Assembly: GCA_014843695.1 (NCBI GenBank)
Contig: CM026400.1
Span: 34,242,435-34,306,434, forward strand
Direction: 5' to 3'
From: Archivesica marissinica
Lineage: Eukaryota > Mollusca > Bivalvia > Venerida > Vesicomyidae
Length of the DNA: 64,000 bases
Translations under genes and position numbers: made by a program
Part shown: positions 1 through 13,436 of the stretch, in pieces
How positions within the stretch are numbered: position 1 is the first letter of the stretch
How the letters are laid out: each line of letters opens with the position of its first letter
Notes under the pieces: model-generated
What the model was told of the DNA's origin: nothing
Databases searched by the model: none
Seen by the model: only the letters and a program-made list of their open reading frames with translations

Positions 1-764
1 TGAACTTTGTCCATTAAAAATGTAAACAAGTGAAAATCTGTTCTGTTTTGTTTTATTGTTTAACTTTATACATGTTGTCTTGTCTATGCACTTGGTGGGA
101 TTCGAACCTATGCCCCCAGACCGATTCAAGGCAGATATTCAACACTAAGATAGCATAATGCAACAGCTATCTAGAGTACTGAACAATCCATAAGAACGCT
201 GGAGCTGGAAGTTATTGTGACGAGAGCTTATTCAATGATTCTCGAATTCTCTTCAGACTCTGTGACATTCAGTCAGGTAAAAACGGTACATGTATATTAA
301 TTTAAAGTAATGGCATGTCAGCGTTGTTTCTCTACTGTGCCTGCTATGGGTCGCCAATCAAGAACACCAGCAATGGGAGTAAAGTCTTTTGCTACAGAAA
401 GACTAAGTATATTTATAAATACATTTGGTGGGATTCATAGGCGATTAGCACAAACCACAGTTGCCACACAGACAAAGTGTCAAGTGTGGACCATCAGGAA
501 GCCTGAAACACTTATTTTAAACTTATTTATTTTACAACGATTTTGAAACAAATTAATCAAGCTCGTTGGCTCTGATGATTTTGCGAGAGGTGTGGTATTT
601 TAAACACTTATGTTGAAGAAAAAACATTGTTAATTTTAAGAAAAGTTGGCATTAATAAATACACACTGAAATGCCTCCAGATGCAAGGAAATCGAGTACA
701 GAATCCAAAAAAACGGCACTGTGTATACTGCGCACGTGAAAAACGAAATTTTCCAAGTCAAAAT
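1..764. other. Unassigned stretch with a tRNA-like fragment
   Basis: No gene is recognised. Around 95-175, read on the minus strand, there is a good RNA polymerase III B-box (GGTTCGAATCCCACC) in a tRNA-like context, probably a degraded SINE head. A related GGTGGGATTCATAGGCG piece lies near 426. A 78-codon open frame at 310-546 has no recognisable domain or splice context and is not called a gene. Confidence 0.4.
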
Positions 765-794
765 TTAACATTTCTTAAGAATCACTAAAAATTG

Positions 795-862
795 TGCTCC
801 GTGAATTTTACAACTTATATTAATCACTCGAGATACCTCATCGAGGAACGGTAACGCACTCA
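795..862 (-). repeat. SINE-A 3' tail fragment
   Basis: On the minus strand this matches the tail shared by the SINE-A copies at 17.8, 26.2, 32.9 and 49.0 kb (GAGTGATTAATATAAGTTGT core). Only the tail is present, as expected for a 5'-truncated or decayed copy. Confidence 0.55.
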
Positions 863-2330
863 GGCATGATTTCATGAAAATTACATGCATATCGTGGATG
901 CGTACGTGCAGAAATACATGTTTCGGGAAATGTTGCATAAAAGAAAACAACACAAATTTATGATAAGACAAATCTGAGAGTTATTCTGAGATATGATGTC
1001 AATCAGAGAATGTTTACTGCTTGTCTGATGACAGCTTCGATGACATGGCATTAAATTGACAAGTTGAGCAATAATTAATTTCTCAAACTTAACACCTGCT
1101 CAAATTTCTCAACACATTCTCAAACATGTCAGCAGATGCTCAAACTTCTCAACACATGTAGCCTACCTAATTAACTGGACCCATTGTGAAAGGTTTGCCG
1201 AAATTAATTTTTTTTATGCAATGCATTGTACATAGTAAATATTTCCCGTAAAAATAACCAAAACATCGTGTCTTTAATCATGTCGTATTTAAAAACATAC
1301 GGTATATTAAATCAAATAAACTATTATTACAAAGTTTCTTTATCTCTGATATCGTACGATTGCAACATCGCTTTATGCAGCGAAGTACGCGAAAAGTATG
1401 GGAAATATTACATACGATAAAACCACGTGATGTTATCAAATCGCCATTTTTTATGCATTTACTAATTTCAATTAAATTCTTCAAAGTTTGCCAAAATTAA
1501 CGCAGTATATGCTAATTTTGTGGTCTTATTCATTTCATTTATTTATATAGACTATCGGCAACTGGTTTTAATAGCTAGTTTATAACGTTTGTCGAATGTA
1601 ACAAATTATAGAATGACTGTGGGGCCCGTTCGGGTCGAATTTCACGAAATATTGGTCAATTTTGGTCCGGAAAAAAATGTCCTGATGTCTGTACTGGTGT
1701 ATAATGCGCAGTAGATAAAATGGATGAGGATTTCAGTAAGAAATGTGCGCACTATACACAGCTAAATACGGTAAATTACTCAAGCATAACCTTATTCACG
1801 ACATTAATTGAATGCGCACGATTGTATAAATACTACTGATTAACACATATGAAAAGCAGTGTCAGGCAAAGAAGTATAGAATGTCGTATCCACAGTGACC
1901 GTAATTGGCTAATATCGGTGATGACTACTAGTTAGCGCTGATATCAGAATACATCCAAATGAACTGCACATGCTCAATTTCTGTTTACTATTGACTATTT
2001 CTGTCGGACATCCGCAACTGGCTATGGCAAAACCAAGCTGATATGTTGTTTCTATTGGCAAAGTAATCGTAATGTAGTCAAAACTTTTTCCTTTTTCATT
2101 ACACTTGTAAGTTTCGTTCGTGTAGTCAATGTTTAGTTGAATTTCAATGACTGCTAGATATTGGCTACATTTGTAAGGTGTCCGCCACCCATGTGATGTC
2201 ACATGATTGCCTTATGGTATGCATGGCTACTGGTATAAACCTCTGAGGCGAAATTTACATTGTCCCTGATAATTGGTATCAGCGCGTAAATAAACAATGG
2301 AGGTCAGTGCTGTTGCTTTCACTTTGGTAT
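863..2330. other. Unassigned AT-rich stretch
   Basis: No conserved gene or repeat was recognised. A 97-codon open frame on the minus strand at 1909-2202 is cysteine-containing but has no domain I know and no convincing splice sites. It could be a decayed exon or chance. Confidence 0.3.
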
Positions 2331-2516
2331 GTATGCCCCATTAATGTCAAACCTGGACAAGTTTTCCTGGGCAGGCTTAGCCGACCTAAGCGGTTAACCG
2401 GAACTAAGCAATGTGTGTGAGGTGCCTTGCTCGATGACACTACATAAGTGGCCTGACCTAGTAATCAAAAAACGGGACCGTTCAATTCCAAATCCGACAT
2501 TCTGCCACTGGACCAC
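2331..2516 (-). repeat. SINE-E copy
   Basis: This is a copy of a dispersed tRNA-related element that also occurs at 18.9-20.0, 20.1-20.6 and 22.5 kb. It runs from a TTAATGTCAAACC end to a tRNA-like end read on the minus strand (GACCGTTCAATTCC, then CCACTGGACCACG). No clear target duplication was found. Confidence 0.65.
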
Positions 2517-2699
2517 GGGCGCCACACTTATTGATTCGGTTATTATTTATTTCTTACTAACTGATATTGCATACAATAAAATATATAATATTATGCTTAA
2601 TTGAGAATGAACATTATTTACATAGCCTCTTTTTTAAACCCACATACACACATTATTGATATGTCAGTAATCGGTATACCTGGGATGTACATCTGAGGA

Positions 2700-3462
2700 A
2701 AGATATATGAGGACTGGAACATCACAATATTAATTAATTTTATAAGGATACAGATCCATTGTGATTTATAAGGGGACTATAATAGTGTGGTGATATAAAT
2801 GACTAGGACATATTGTGATAATAATAAGACAATGATAACGATAAGGACAAAATAAAGAAGGTAAGGAATGTTGTAATAATAAGGACTGTTATAATCAATG
2901 ATAAGGATCGCCTAGATCATGATCAAATTAGAACTGTTTGGAAATGATTATATCGAAAAAATTGTTGTAAAAATGATAATACTGATAAGAATTGTTTTGA
3001 TAAAAAGGATAATGATTGGTGTGATACTAATAATAAGGATTGTTATAAAGGATAATGACTGGTGTGATACTAATAATAAGGATTGTTGAGATATAAAGGA
3101 TAATGACTGGTGTGATACTAATAATAAGGATTGTTTTGATATAAAGGATAATGACTGGTGTGATACTAATGATAAGGATTGTTGTGATATAAAGGATAAT
3201 GACTGGTGTGATACTAATAATAAGGATTGTTGAGATATAAAGGATAATGACTGGTGTGATACTAATAATAAGGATTGTTTTGATATAAAGGATAATGACT
3301 GGTATGATACTAATAATAAGGATTGTTGTGATATAAAGGATAATGATTGGTGTGATACTAATAATAAGGATTGTTGTGATATAAAGGATAATGATTGGTG
3401 TGATACTAATAATAAGGATTGTTGAGATATAAAGGATAATGACTGGTGTGATACTAATAATC
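2700..3462 (+). repeat. 48-bp minisatellite
   Basis: A 48-bp unit (GGATAATGACTGGTGTGATA, then ACTAATAATAAGGATTGTTG) is repeated about nine times from 2990 to 3462. The preceding 300 bp contain looser AATAATAAGGA/GATAATGATAAGG pieces that look like a decayed edge of the array. Confidence 0.85.
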
Positions 3463-3732
3463 CAAAATTATTTCAGAATTTAAATAATTTCAGTTATTTT
3501 TCGAGATCCCCTTCAGAAATGTGGTTGGCTACGCACCGGCTTTGTTCAAATTACATTAGTCATAGTCGACCGATTTTACTGGTTTCTGTTTGTATAGCAG
3601 TACGAAGGTATCAAAGTCGGGTACCAACCGGGGGTATATAGTTGGAAAAAATCGTGCTAATGTCACGTGCTTAGATATTCTCCGACAGTCGGACTGTATT
3701 TGTTATAGTGAATAGTAATTGAAATTATCAAG

Positions 3733-5040
3733 ATGCCACGTGGTGCTGGAAGGCGTCAGCCAACTGCTAGACCAGTACTGAGGAACAGGGTAGTGGCACC
3801 TCCAGAACAGCCTGACCCTCCTAGGCCTGCTAGAGCTCCGGATAGTGGAATAAAACGGAGACGGGAGGATGTAGAACCTCAACATTTGGTCGAGGAGAAT
3901 GCTGTTGACGAGCGTGCTTTGGAAGCACATGGAGGTAATAATTGTATTCATACTCGTGTTCTTGATTTTGAACAAGTATTACAACGCCGAAACACTGGCG
4001 AGGATGCTGGGAATACCGGTATCCCCGCTGTGGATATTTTAAATGGCGTAATGGGGTGTGGCAACCCGTCCCAACCTGATAATCTTAGAAATTGTTGTAA
4101 TCACCAAATGCTTCTGGGCGTAGTAACCAGTAACAGCTCTCTAAATAATATTCTTTTAGCAGACGATGATTTAGCGGCTCATATGCCGACGGCCCTCGAA
4201 CAGAAGATTTTCAAGGGTGACTATGTTAAATTGGCTTTATTATTAAAAGGCTATAATAAACAAGGAGGTTCACGCAGGTAGAGTTGCGGGATCTTTTAAC
4301 ACTCGCCCATCACCTAATTTAATAGTTTTTGCGACAGGCCTGGTGCCCAAAAAGCCCCCTGGTGAATATAGAATGAGTTATGGTGGCGCGGTATTCAACT
4401 TAGGCCAACTCAAGGGACCAATTGGTTTAATGATAGAAATCAATCTAATCCTCATAGTTACACGTGTAATGAATATAACAAGGGTAATTGCACTTGGCCG
4501 AATTGTAGATTTTCACATTTGTTCCACGTGCTCAGGCCCTCATTCATCGGTGAACTGTACCAATAATAACTCTAGCACGTTTAGAGCTACTAGGACAGGG
4601 GCTAGGATCCCCTTTCGGGGCAGGGGCCCCCGTTCAAGTTTTTGAGGTAGGGGCAACTTCAATAACCACACATAATAGTCACGTGGGGAAAATATTCGCT
4701 GTTTAGCGAAAACTCCGGTAAATATTACGGCTTTAAAAAGTTATGTACAGTTTTACAAGGCGGATGCGTCTTTTTTGTTAAATGTTTACACGGCTTTCCA
4801 ATGCAATACACTGGGCCACGTGGTCCGAGAAACGAAAAAACTTACGCTCTACGGTATTAAATCCGGAGTTAACGGACCAACAACGCTTTCATAATTTACG
4901 TTTATATTTATCTTTCAAACTACTCGGATAGAGTTTACGAAATGTTACATATATGTTTAACATCAGGTATTGTGCGTCACGCCAGGGTAATTTAGCATGG
5001 CGTACTTATGATGAGCAATTTCGTTTAGAGAATTGAATGA
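3733..5040 (+). pseudogene. Scrambled DIRS-like retroelement gag/RT remnant
   Basis: An ATG in good context at 3733 opens a 182-codon frame. Its end resembles the N-terminal gag-like region of DIRS/tyrosine-recombinase retroelements (AHMPTALEQKIFKGDYVKLA). At 4277-4380 another frame gives ATGLVPKKPPGEYRM, like the start of a DIRS reverse transcriptase. At 4450-4515 a CCCH finger is visible (C-X7-C-X4-C-X3-H), followed in a shifted frame by a C-X2-C-X3-H-X4-C knuckle ending near 4560. At 4700-4920 come pieces like the gag C-terminus (LKSYVQFY, GPRGPRNEKN), and at 4930-5030 a mid-gag piece (GNLAWRTYDEQFRLEN). Frames change repeatedly and stops interrupt, so this copy is dead. Family placement is from motif memory. 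It lies 3' of the last visible GPR107-like exon, perhaps in an intron of that gene. Confidence 0.6.
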
Positions 5041-5235
5041 GACAAGTAATTGCCCCAGCTTAGTGGTCCAAAATAAATAATATTGGTGTTGGGATAATGG
5101 AATAGATAACTGAGTGTAGACATCACTGTTTGACATGCTAATCTTAACATGGCAAGTTTACTAGTCACATCAGTTAATTACGTCATATACATCTCAGTAT
5201 TAATTATAGTGTAGTGACGTCTTACGATAACTGAA
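5041..5235. other. Spacer between retroelement remnant and 30-bp array
   Basis: No feature is recognised; the sequence is AT-rich and single copy within the window. Confidence 0.4.
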
Positions 5236-6602
5236 TGTATTGTCATGTGTATATAGAGAACTGAATGTATTGTCATGTGTGTACATAGAACTGAATGTAT
5301 CGTCATGTGTGTACAGAGAACTGAATGTATCGTCATGTGTGTACAGAGAACTGAATGTATCGTCATGTGTGTACAGAGAACTGAATGTATCGTCGTGTGT
5401 ACAGAGAACTGAATGTATCGTCATGTGTGTACAGAGAACCGAATGTATCGTCATGTGTGTACAGAGAACTGAATGTATCGTCATGTGTGTATGAATGTAT
5501 CGTCATGTGTGTACAGAGAACTGAATGTATCGTCATGTGTGTACAGAGAACTGAATGTATCGTCATGTGTGTACAGAGAACTGAATGTATGTCATGTGTG
5601 TACAGAGAACTGAATGTATGTCATGTGTGTACATAGAACTGAATGTGTGTCATGTGTGTACAGAGAACTGAATGTAGTGTCATGTGTGTACAGAGAACTG
5701 AATGTATCGTCATGTGTGTACAGAGAACTGGATGTAGTGTCATGTGCATACAGAGAACTGGATGTAGTGTCATGTGCGTACAGAGAACTGGATGTAGTGT
5801 CATGTGTGTACAGAGAACTGAATGTGTGTCATGTGTGTACAGAGAACTGGATGTAGTGTCATGTGCATACAGAGAACTGAATGTATCGTCGTGTGTACAG
5901 AGAACCGAATGTATCGTCATGTGTGTACAGAGAACTGAATGTATCGTCATGTGTGTATGAATGTATCGTCATGTGTGTACAGAGAACTGAATGTATCGTC
6001 ATGTGTGTACAGAGAACTGAATGTGTGTCATGTGTGTACAGAGAACTGAATGTGTGTCATGTGTGTACAGAGAACTGAATGTGTGTCATGTGTGTACAGA
6101 GAACTGAATGTATGTCATGTGTGTACAGAGAACTGAATGTATCGTCATGTGTGTACAGAGAACTGAATGTATCGTCATGTGTGTACAGAGAACTGAATGT
6201 ATCGTCATGTGTGTACAGAGAACTGAATGTATCGTCATGTGTGTACAGAGAACTGAATGTATTGTCATGTGTGTACAGAGAACTGAATGTATCGTCATGT
6301 GTGTACAGAGAACTGAATGTATCGTCATGTGTGTACAGAGAACTGAATGTGTGTCATGTGTGTACAGAGAACTGAATGTGTGTCATGTGTGTACAGAGAA
6401 CTGAATGTGTGTCATGTGTGTACAGAGAACTGAATGTAGTGTCATGTGTGTACAGAGAACTGAATGTAGTGTCATGTGTGTACAGAGAACTGAATGTAGT
6501 GTCATGTGTGTACAGAGAACTGAATGTAGTGTCATGTGTGTACAGAGAACTGAATGTAGTGTCATGTGTGTACAGAGAACTGAATGTAGTGTCATGTGCA
6601 TA
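5236..6602 (+). repeat. 30-bp minisatellite
   Basis: Units of 28-30 bp (GTACAGAGAACTGAATGTAT, then CGTCATGTGT) run into the assembly gap. Variants differ mainly at GTATCG, GTGTG and GTAGTG. A shortened unit (GTGTGTATGAATGTATCG) occurs near 5487 and again near 5955, a sign of higher-order duplication of about 470 bp. The 30-bp period leaves all six frames largely open, which explains the many short open frames; none is taken as coding. Confidence 0.95.
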
Positions 6603-7602
6603 NNNNNNNNNNNNNNNNNNNNNNNNNNNNNNNNNNNNNNNNNNNNNNNNNNNNNNNNNNNNNNNNNNNNNNNNNNNNNNNNNNNNNNNNNNNNNNNNNN
6701 NNNNNNNNNNNNNNNNNNNNNNNNNNNNNNNNNNNNNNNNNNNNNNNNNNNNNNNNNNNNNNNNNNNNNNNNNNNNNNNNNNNNNNNNNNNNNNNNNNNN
6801 NNNNNNNNNNNNNNNNNNNNNNNNNNNNNNNNNNNNNNNNNNNNNNNNNNNNNNNNNNNNNNNNNNNNNNNNNNNNNNNNNNNNNNNNNNNNNNNNNNNN
6901 NNNNNNNNNNNNNNNNNNNNNNNNNNNNNNNNNNNNNNNNNNNNNNNNNNNNNNNNNNNNNNNNNNNNNNNNNNNNNNNNNNNNNNNNNNNNNNNNNNNN
7001 NNNNNNNNNNNNNNNNNNNNNNNNNNNNNNNNNNNNNNNNNNNNNNNNNNNNNNNNNNNNNNNNNNNNNNNNNNNNNNNNNNNNNNNNNNNNNNNNNNNN
7101 NNNNNNNNNNNNNNNNNNNNNNNNNNNNNNNNNNNNNNNNNNNNNNNNNNNNNNNNNNNNNNNNNNNNNNNNNNNNNNNNNNNNNNNNNNNNNNNNNNNN
7201 NNNNNNNNNNNNNNNNNNNNNNNNNNNNNNNNNNNNNNNNNNNNNNNNNNNNNNNNNNNNNNNNNNNNNNNNNNNNNNNNNNNNNNNNNNNNNNNNNNNN
7301 NNNNNNNNNNNNNNNNNNNNNNNNNNNNNNNNNNNNNNNNNNNNNNNNNNNNNNNNNNNNNNNNNNNNNNNNNNNNNNNNNNNNNNNNNNNNNNNNNNNN
7401 NNNNNNNNNNNNNNNNNNNNNNNNNNNNNNNNNNNNNNNNNNNNNNNNNNNNNNNNNNNNNNNNNNNNNNNNNNNNNNNNNNNNNNNNNNNNNNNNNNNN
7501 NNNNNNNNNNNNNNNNNNNNNNNNNNNNNNNNNNNNNNNNNNNNNNNNNNNNNNNNNNNNNNNNNNNNNNNNNNNNNNNNNNNNNNNNNNNNNNNNNNNN
7601 NN
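6603..7602. other. Assembly gap (1000 N)
   Basis: Exactly 1000 N, the usual placeholder for a gap of unknown size. A 30-bp array enters on the left and a 33-bp array leaves on the right, so the junction between two unrelated arrays is hidden here. Confidence 0.99.
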
Positions 7603-10600
7603 GCATGTACAATGGATTTGTTTAGTACATGGCTGGCATGTCCAATGGATTTGTTTAGTACATGGCTGGCATGTCCAATGGATTTGTTTAGTACATGGCT
7701 GGCATGTCCAATGGATTTGTTTAGTACATGGCTGGCATGTCCAATGGATTTGTTTAGTACATGGCTGGTGTGTCCAATGGATTTGTTTAGTACATGGCTG
7801 GCGTGTCCAATGGATTTGTTTAGTACATGGCTGGCATGTCCAATGGATTTGTTTAGTACATGGCTGGTGTGTCCAATGGATTTGTTTAGTACATGGCTGG
7901 CGTGTCCAATGGATTTGTTTAGTACATGGCTGGCGTGTCCAATGGATTTGTTTAGTACATGGCTGGCATGTCCAATGGATTTGTTTAGTACATGGCTGGT
8001 GTGTCCAATGGATTTGTTTAGTACATGGCTGGCATGTCCAATGGATTTGTTTAGTACATGGCTGGTGTGCCCAATGGATTTGTTTAGTACATGGCTGGCA
8101 TGTCCAATGGATTTGTTTAGTACATGGCTGGCGTGTACAATGGATTTGTTTAGTACATGGCTGGCATGTCCAATGGATTTGTTTAGTACATGGCTGGCAT
8201 GTCCAATGGATTTGTTTAGTACATGGCTGGTGTGTCCAATGGATTTGTTTAGTACATGGCTGGTGTGTCCAATGTATTTGTTTAGTACATGGCTGGTGTG
8301 TCCAATGGATTTGTTTAGTACATGGCTGGCATGTCCAATGGATTTGTTTAGTACATGGCTGGCATGTCCAATGGATTTGTTTAGTACATGGCTGGTGTGT
8401 CCAATGGATTTGTTTAGTACATGGCTGGCATGTCCAATGTATTTGTTTAGTACATGGCTGGTGTGTCCAATGGATTTGTTTAGTACATGGCTGGCGTGTC
8501 CAATGGATTTGTTTAGTACATGGCTGGCATGTCCAATGTATTTGTTTAGTACATGGCTGGTGTGTCCAATGGATTTGTTTAGTACATGGCTGGTGTGTCC
8601 AATGGATTTGTTTAGTACATGGCTGGCATGTCCAATGGATTTGTTTAGTACATGGCTGGTGTGCCCAATGGATTTGTTTAGTACATGGCTGGCATGTCTA
8701 ATGGATTTGTTTAGTACATGGCTGGTGTGCCCAATGGATTTGTTTAGTACATGGCTGGCATGTCCAATGGATTTGTTCAGTACATGGATGGCGTGTACAA
8801 TGGATTTGTTTAGTACATGGCTGGCATGTCCAATGGATTTGTTTAGTACATGGCTGGCATGTCCAATGGATTTGTTTAGTACATGGCTGGCATGTCCAAT
8901 GGATTTGTTTAGTACATGGCTGGCATGTCCAATGGATTTGTTTAGTACATGGCTGGTGTGTCCAATGGATTTGTTTAGTACATGGCTGGCATGTCCAATG
9001 GATTTGTTTAGTACATGGCTGGCGTGTCCAATGGATTTGTTTAGTACATGGCTGGCATGTCCAATGGATTTGTTTAGTACATGGCTGGTGTGTCCAATGG
9101 ATTTGTTTAGTACATGGCTGGCATGTCCAATGGATTTGTTTAGTACATGGCTGAGTGTCCAATGGATTTGTTTAGTACATGGCTGGCATGTCCAATGGAT
9201 TTGTTTAGTACATGGCTGGTGTGTCCAATGGATTTGTTTAGTACATGGCTGGCATGTCCAATGGATTTGTTTAGTACATGGCTGGCGTGTCCAATGGATT
9301 TGTTTAGTACATGGCTGGCGTGTCCAATGGATTTGTTTAGTACATGGCTGGCATGTCCAATGGATTTGTTTAGTACATGGCTGGTGTGCCCAATGGATTT
9401 GTTTAGTACATGGCTGGCATGTCCAATGGATTTGTTTAGTACATGGCTGGTGTGTCCAATGGATTTGTTTAGTACATGGCTGGCATGTCCAATGGATTTG
9501 TTTAGTACATGGCTGGTGTGTCCAATGGATTTGTTAGTACATGGCTGGCATGTCCAATGGATTGTTTAGTACATGGCTGGGTGTCCAATGGATTTTAGTA
9601 CATGGCTGGCATGTCCAATGGATTTGTTTAGTACATGGCTGGTGTGTCCAATGGATTTGTTTAGTACATGGCTGGCATGTCCAATGGATTTGTTTAGTAC
9701 ATGGCTGGTGTGTACAATGGATTTGTTTAGTACATGGCTGGCATGTCCAATGGATTTGTTTAGTACATGGCTGGCATGTCCAATGGATTTGTTTAGTACA
9801 TGGCTGGGTGTCCAATGGATTTGTTTAGTACATGGCTGGCATGTCCAATGGATTTGTTTAGTACATGGCTGGTGTGTCCAATGGATTTGTTTAGTACATG
9901 GCTGGCGTGTCCAATGGATTTGTTTAGTACATGGCTGGCATGTCCAATGATTTGTTTAGTACATGGCTGGTGTGTCCAATGGATTTGTTTAGTACATGGC
10001 TGGCATGTCCAATGGATTGTTTAGTACATGGCTGGCGTGTCCAATGGATTTGTTTAGTACATGGCTGGTGTGCCCAATGGATTTGTTTAGTACATGGCTG
10101 GCATGTCCAATGGATTTGTTTAGTACATGGCTGGTGTGCCCAATGGATTTGTTTAGTACATGGCTGGCATGTCCAATGGATTTGTTTAGTACATGGATGG
10201 CGTGTACAATGGATTTGTTTAGTACATGGCTGGCATGTCCAATGGATTTGTTTAGTACATGGCTGGCATGTCCAATGGATTTGTTTAGTACATGGCTGGC
10301 ATGTCCAATGGATTTGTTTAGTACATGGCTGGTGTGTACAATGGATTTGTTTAGTACATGGCTGACGTGTCCAATGGATTTGTTTAGTACATGGCTGACG
10401 TGTCCAATGGATTTGTTTAGTACATGGCTGGCATGTCCAATGTATTTGTTTAGTACATGGCTGGTGTGTCCAATGGATTTGTTTAGTACATGGCTGACGT
10501 GTCCAATGGATTTGTTTAGTACATGGCTGGCGTGTCCAATGGATTTGTTTAGTACATGGCTGGCATGTCCAATGTATTTGTTTAGTACATGGCTGGTGTG

Positions 10601-13336
10601 TCCAATGGATTTGTTTAGTACATGGCTGGCGTGTCCAATGGATTTGTTTAGTACATGGCTGGCGTGTCCAATGGATTTGTTTAGTACATGGCTGGCGTGT
10701 CCAATGGATTTGTTTAGTACATGGCTGGTGTGTCCAATGGATTTGTTTAGTACATGGCTGGCATGTCCAATGGATTTGTTTAGTACATGGCTGGCGTGTC
10801 CAATGGATTTGTTTAGTACATGGCTGGCATGTCCAATGGATTTGTTTAGTACATGGCTGGTGTGTCCAATGGATTTGTTTAGTACATGGCTGGCATGTCC
10901 AATGGATTTGTTTAGTACATGGCTGGCGTGTCCAATGGATTTGTTTAGTACATGGCTGGCATGTCCAATGGATTTGTTTAGTACATGGCTGGCATGTCCA
11001 ATGGATTTGTTTAGTACATGGCTGGCATGTCCAATGGATTTGTTTAGTACATGGCTGGTGTGTCCAATGGATTTGTTTAGTACATGGCTGGCGTGTCCAA
11101 TGGATTTGTTTAGTACATGGCTGGCATGTCCAATGGATTTGTTTAGTACATGGCTGGCATGTCCAATGGATTTGTTTAGTCATGTTTAATGGATTTGTTT
11201 AGTACATGGCTGGTGTGTCCAATGGATTTGTTAAGTACATGGCTGGCATATACACTGGATTTGTTTAGTACATGGCTGGTGTGTACAATGGATTTGTTTA
11301 GTACATGGCTGGCATATACACTGGATTTGTTTAGTACATGGCTGGTGTGTACAATGGATTTGCTTAGTACATGGCTGGCATGTCCAATGGATTTGTTTAG
11401 TACATGGCTGGTGTGTCCAATGGATTTGTTTAGTACATGGCTGGCATGTCCAATGGATTTGTTTAGTACATGGCTGGTGTGTCCAATGGATTTGTTTAGT
11501 ACATGGCTGGCATGTCCAATGGATTTGTTTAGTCATGTTTAATGGATTTGTTTAGTACATGGCTGGCATATACACTGGATTTGTTTAGTACATGGCTGGC
11601 ATATACACTGGATTTGTTTAGTACATGGCTGGCATGTCCAATGGATTTGTTTAGTACATGGCTAGTGTGTCCAATGGATTTGTTTAGTACATGGCTAGTG
11701 TGTCCAATGTATTTGTTTAGTACATGGCTGGTGTGTACAATGGATTTGTTTAGTACATGGCTGGTGTGTCCAATGGATTTGTTTAGTACATGGCTGGCGT
11801 GTCCAATGGATTTGTTTAGTACATGGCTGGTGTGTCCAATGGATTTGTTTAATACATGGCTGGTGTGTACAATGGATTTGTTTAGTACATGGCTGGCATG
11901 TCCAATGGATTTGTTTAGTACATGGCTGGCATGTCCAATGGATTTGTTTAGTACATGGCTGGCATGTCCAATGGATTTGTTTAGTACATGGCTGGCATGT
12001 CCAATGGATTTGTTTAGTACATGGCTGGCTTGTCCAATGGATTTGTTTAGTACATGGCTGGTGTGTCCAATGGATTTGTTTAGTACATGGCTGGCATGTC
12101 CAATGGATTTGTTTAGTACATGGCTGGCGTGTACAATGGATTTGTTTAGTACATGGCTGGCATGTCCAATGGATTTGTTTAGTACATGGCTGGCATGTCC
12201 AATGGATTTGTTTAGTACATGGCTGGCATGTCCAATGGATTTGTTTAGTACATGGCTGGCGTGTCCAATGGATTTGTTTAGTACATGGCTGGTGTGTCCA
12301 ATGGATTTGTTTAGTACATGGCTGGCATGTCCAATGGATTTGTTTAGTACATGGCTGGCGTGTCCAATGGATTTGTTTAGTACATGGCTGGCATGTCCAA
12401 TGGATTTGTTTAGTACATGGCTGGCATGTCCAATGGATTTGTTTAGTACATGGCTGGTGTGCCCAATGGATTTGTTTAGTACATGGCTGGCATGTCCAAT
12501 GGATTTGTTTAGTACATGGCTGGCGTGTCCAATGGATTTGTTTAGTACATGGCTGGCATGTCCAATGGATTTGTTTAGTACATGGCTGGCATGTCCAATG
12601 GATTTGTTTAGTACATGGCTGGCATGTCCAATGGATTTGTTTAGTACATGGCTGGTGTGTACAATGGATTTGTTTAGTACATGGCTGGCGTGTCCAATGG
12701 ATTTGTTTAGTACATGGCTGGCGTGTCCAATGGATTTGTTTAGTACATGGCTGGCATGTCCAATGGATTTGTTTAGTCATGTTTAATGGATTTGTTTAGT
12801 ACATGGCTGGTGTGTCCAATGGATTTGTTAAGTACATGGCTGGCATATACACTGGATTTTTTAGTACATGGCTGGTGTGTACAATGGATTTGTTTAGTAC
12901 ATGGCTGGCATGTACAATGGATTTGTTTAGTACATGGCTGGTGTGTACAATGGATTTGTTTAGTACATGGCTGGCATGTCCAATGGATTTGTTTAGTACA
13001 TGGCTGGTGTGTCCAATGGATTTGTTTAGTACATGGCTGGCATGTCCAATGGATTTGTTTAGTACATGGCTGGTGTGTCCAATGGATTTGTTTAGTACAT
13101 GGCTGGCATGTCCAATGGATTTGTTTAGTCATGTTTAATGGATTTGTTTAGTACATGGCTGGCATGTCCAATGGATTTGTTTAGTACATGGCTGGCATGT
13201 CCAATAGATTTGTTTAGTACATGGCTGGCATGTCCAATGGATTTGTTTAGTACATGGCTGGCGTGTCCAATGGATTTGTTTAGTACATGGCTGGCGTGTC
13301 CAATGGATTTCTTTATTACATGGCTGGCGTGTCCAA
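7603..13336 (+). repeat. 33-bp minisatellite (~170 units)
   Basis: The unit is TGGCATGTCCAATGGATTTG followed by TTTAGTACATGGC. The main variants are CATG, GTG and GCG at the start. Because 33 is divisible by three, the array is open in several frames on both strands, giving spurious proteins such as an (ACPMDLFSTWL)n run. A deleted unit (TTTAGTCATGTTTAATGG) recurs at about 11179, 11532, 12777 and 13129. Blocks at 11189 and 12786 share the same rare variants (GTTAAGTACATGG, then GCATATACACTGG), which shows a segmental duplication inside the array with an offset near 1597 bp. Confidence 0.97.
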
Positions 13337-13436
13337 GTGAAGGTCGTATGAAGTCTTAACATAGTGTCAGATGCAATACAACAGTAAATATTATTTTGCT
13401 GTACGAAAAATGGTAACATTGGGTACAACTGGTAAA

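Noticed and set aside
1909..2202. 97-codon minus-strand frame as a gene
   Set aside because: No recognised domain, no splice context and no neighbouring exon. Kept only as part of an unassigned stretch.
5236..6602. CRISPR-like array
   Set aside because: Units are contiguous without unique spacers, there are no cas genes, and the DNA is clearly from an animal. The same applies to every other array here.
6376..13151. Long frames encoding (ACPMDLFSTWL)n or (TKQIHWTCQPC)n
   Set aside because: A 33-bp stop-free unit gives open frames on both strands automatically; some cross N bases. No promoter, leader or conservation evidence.
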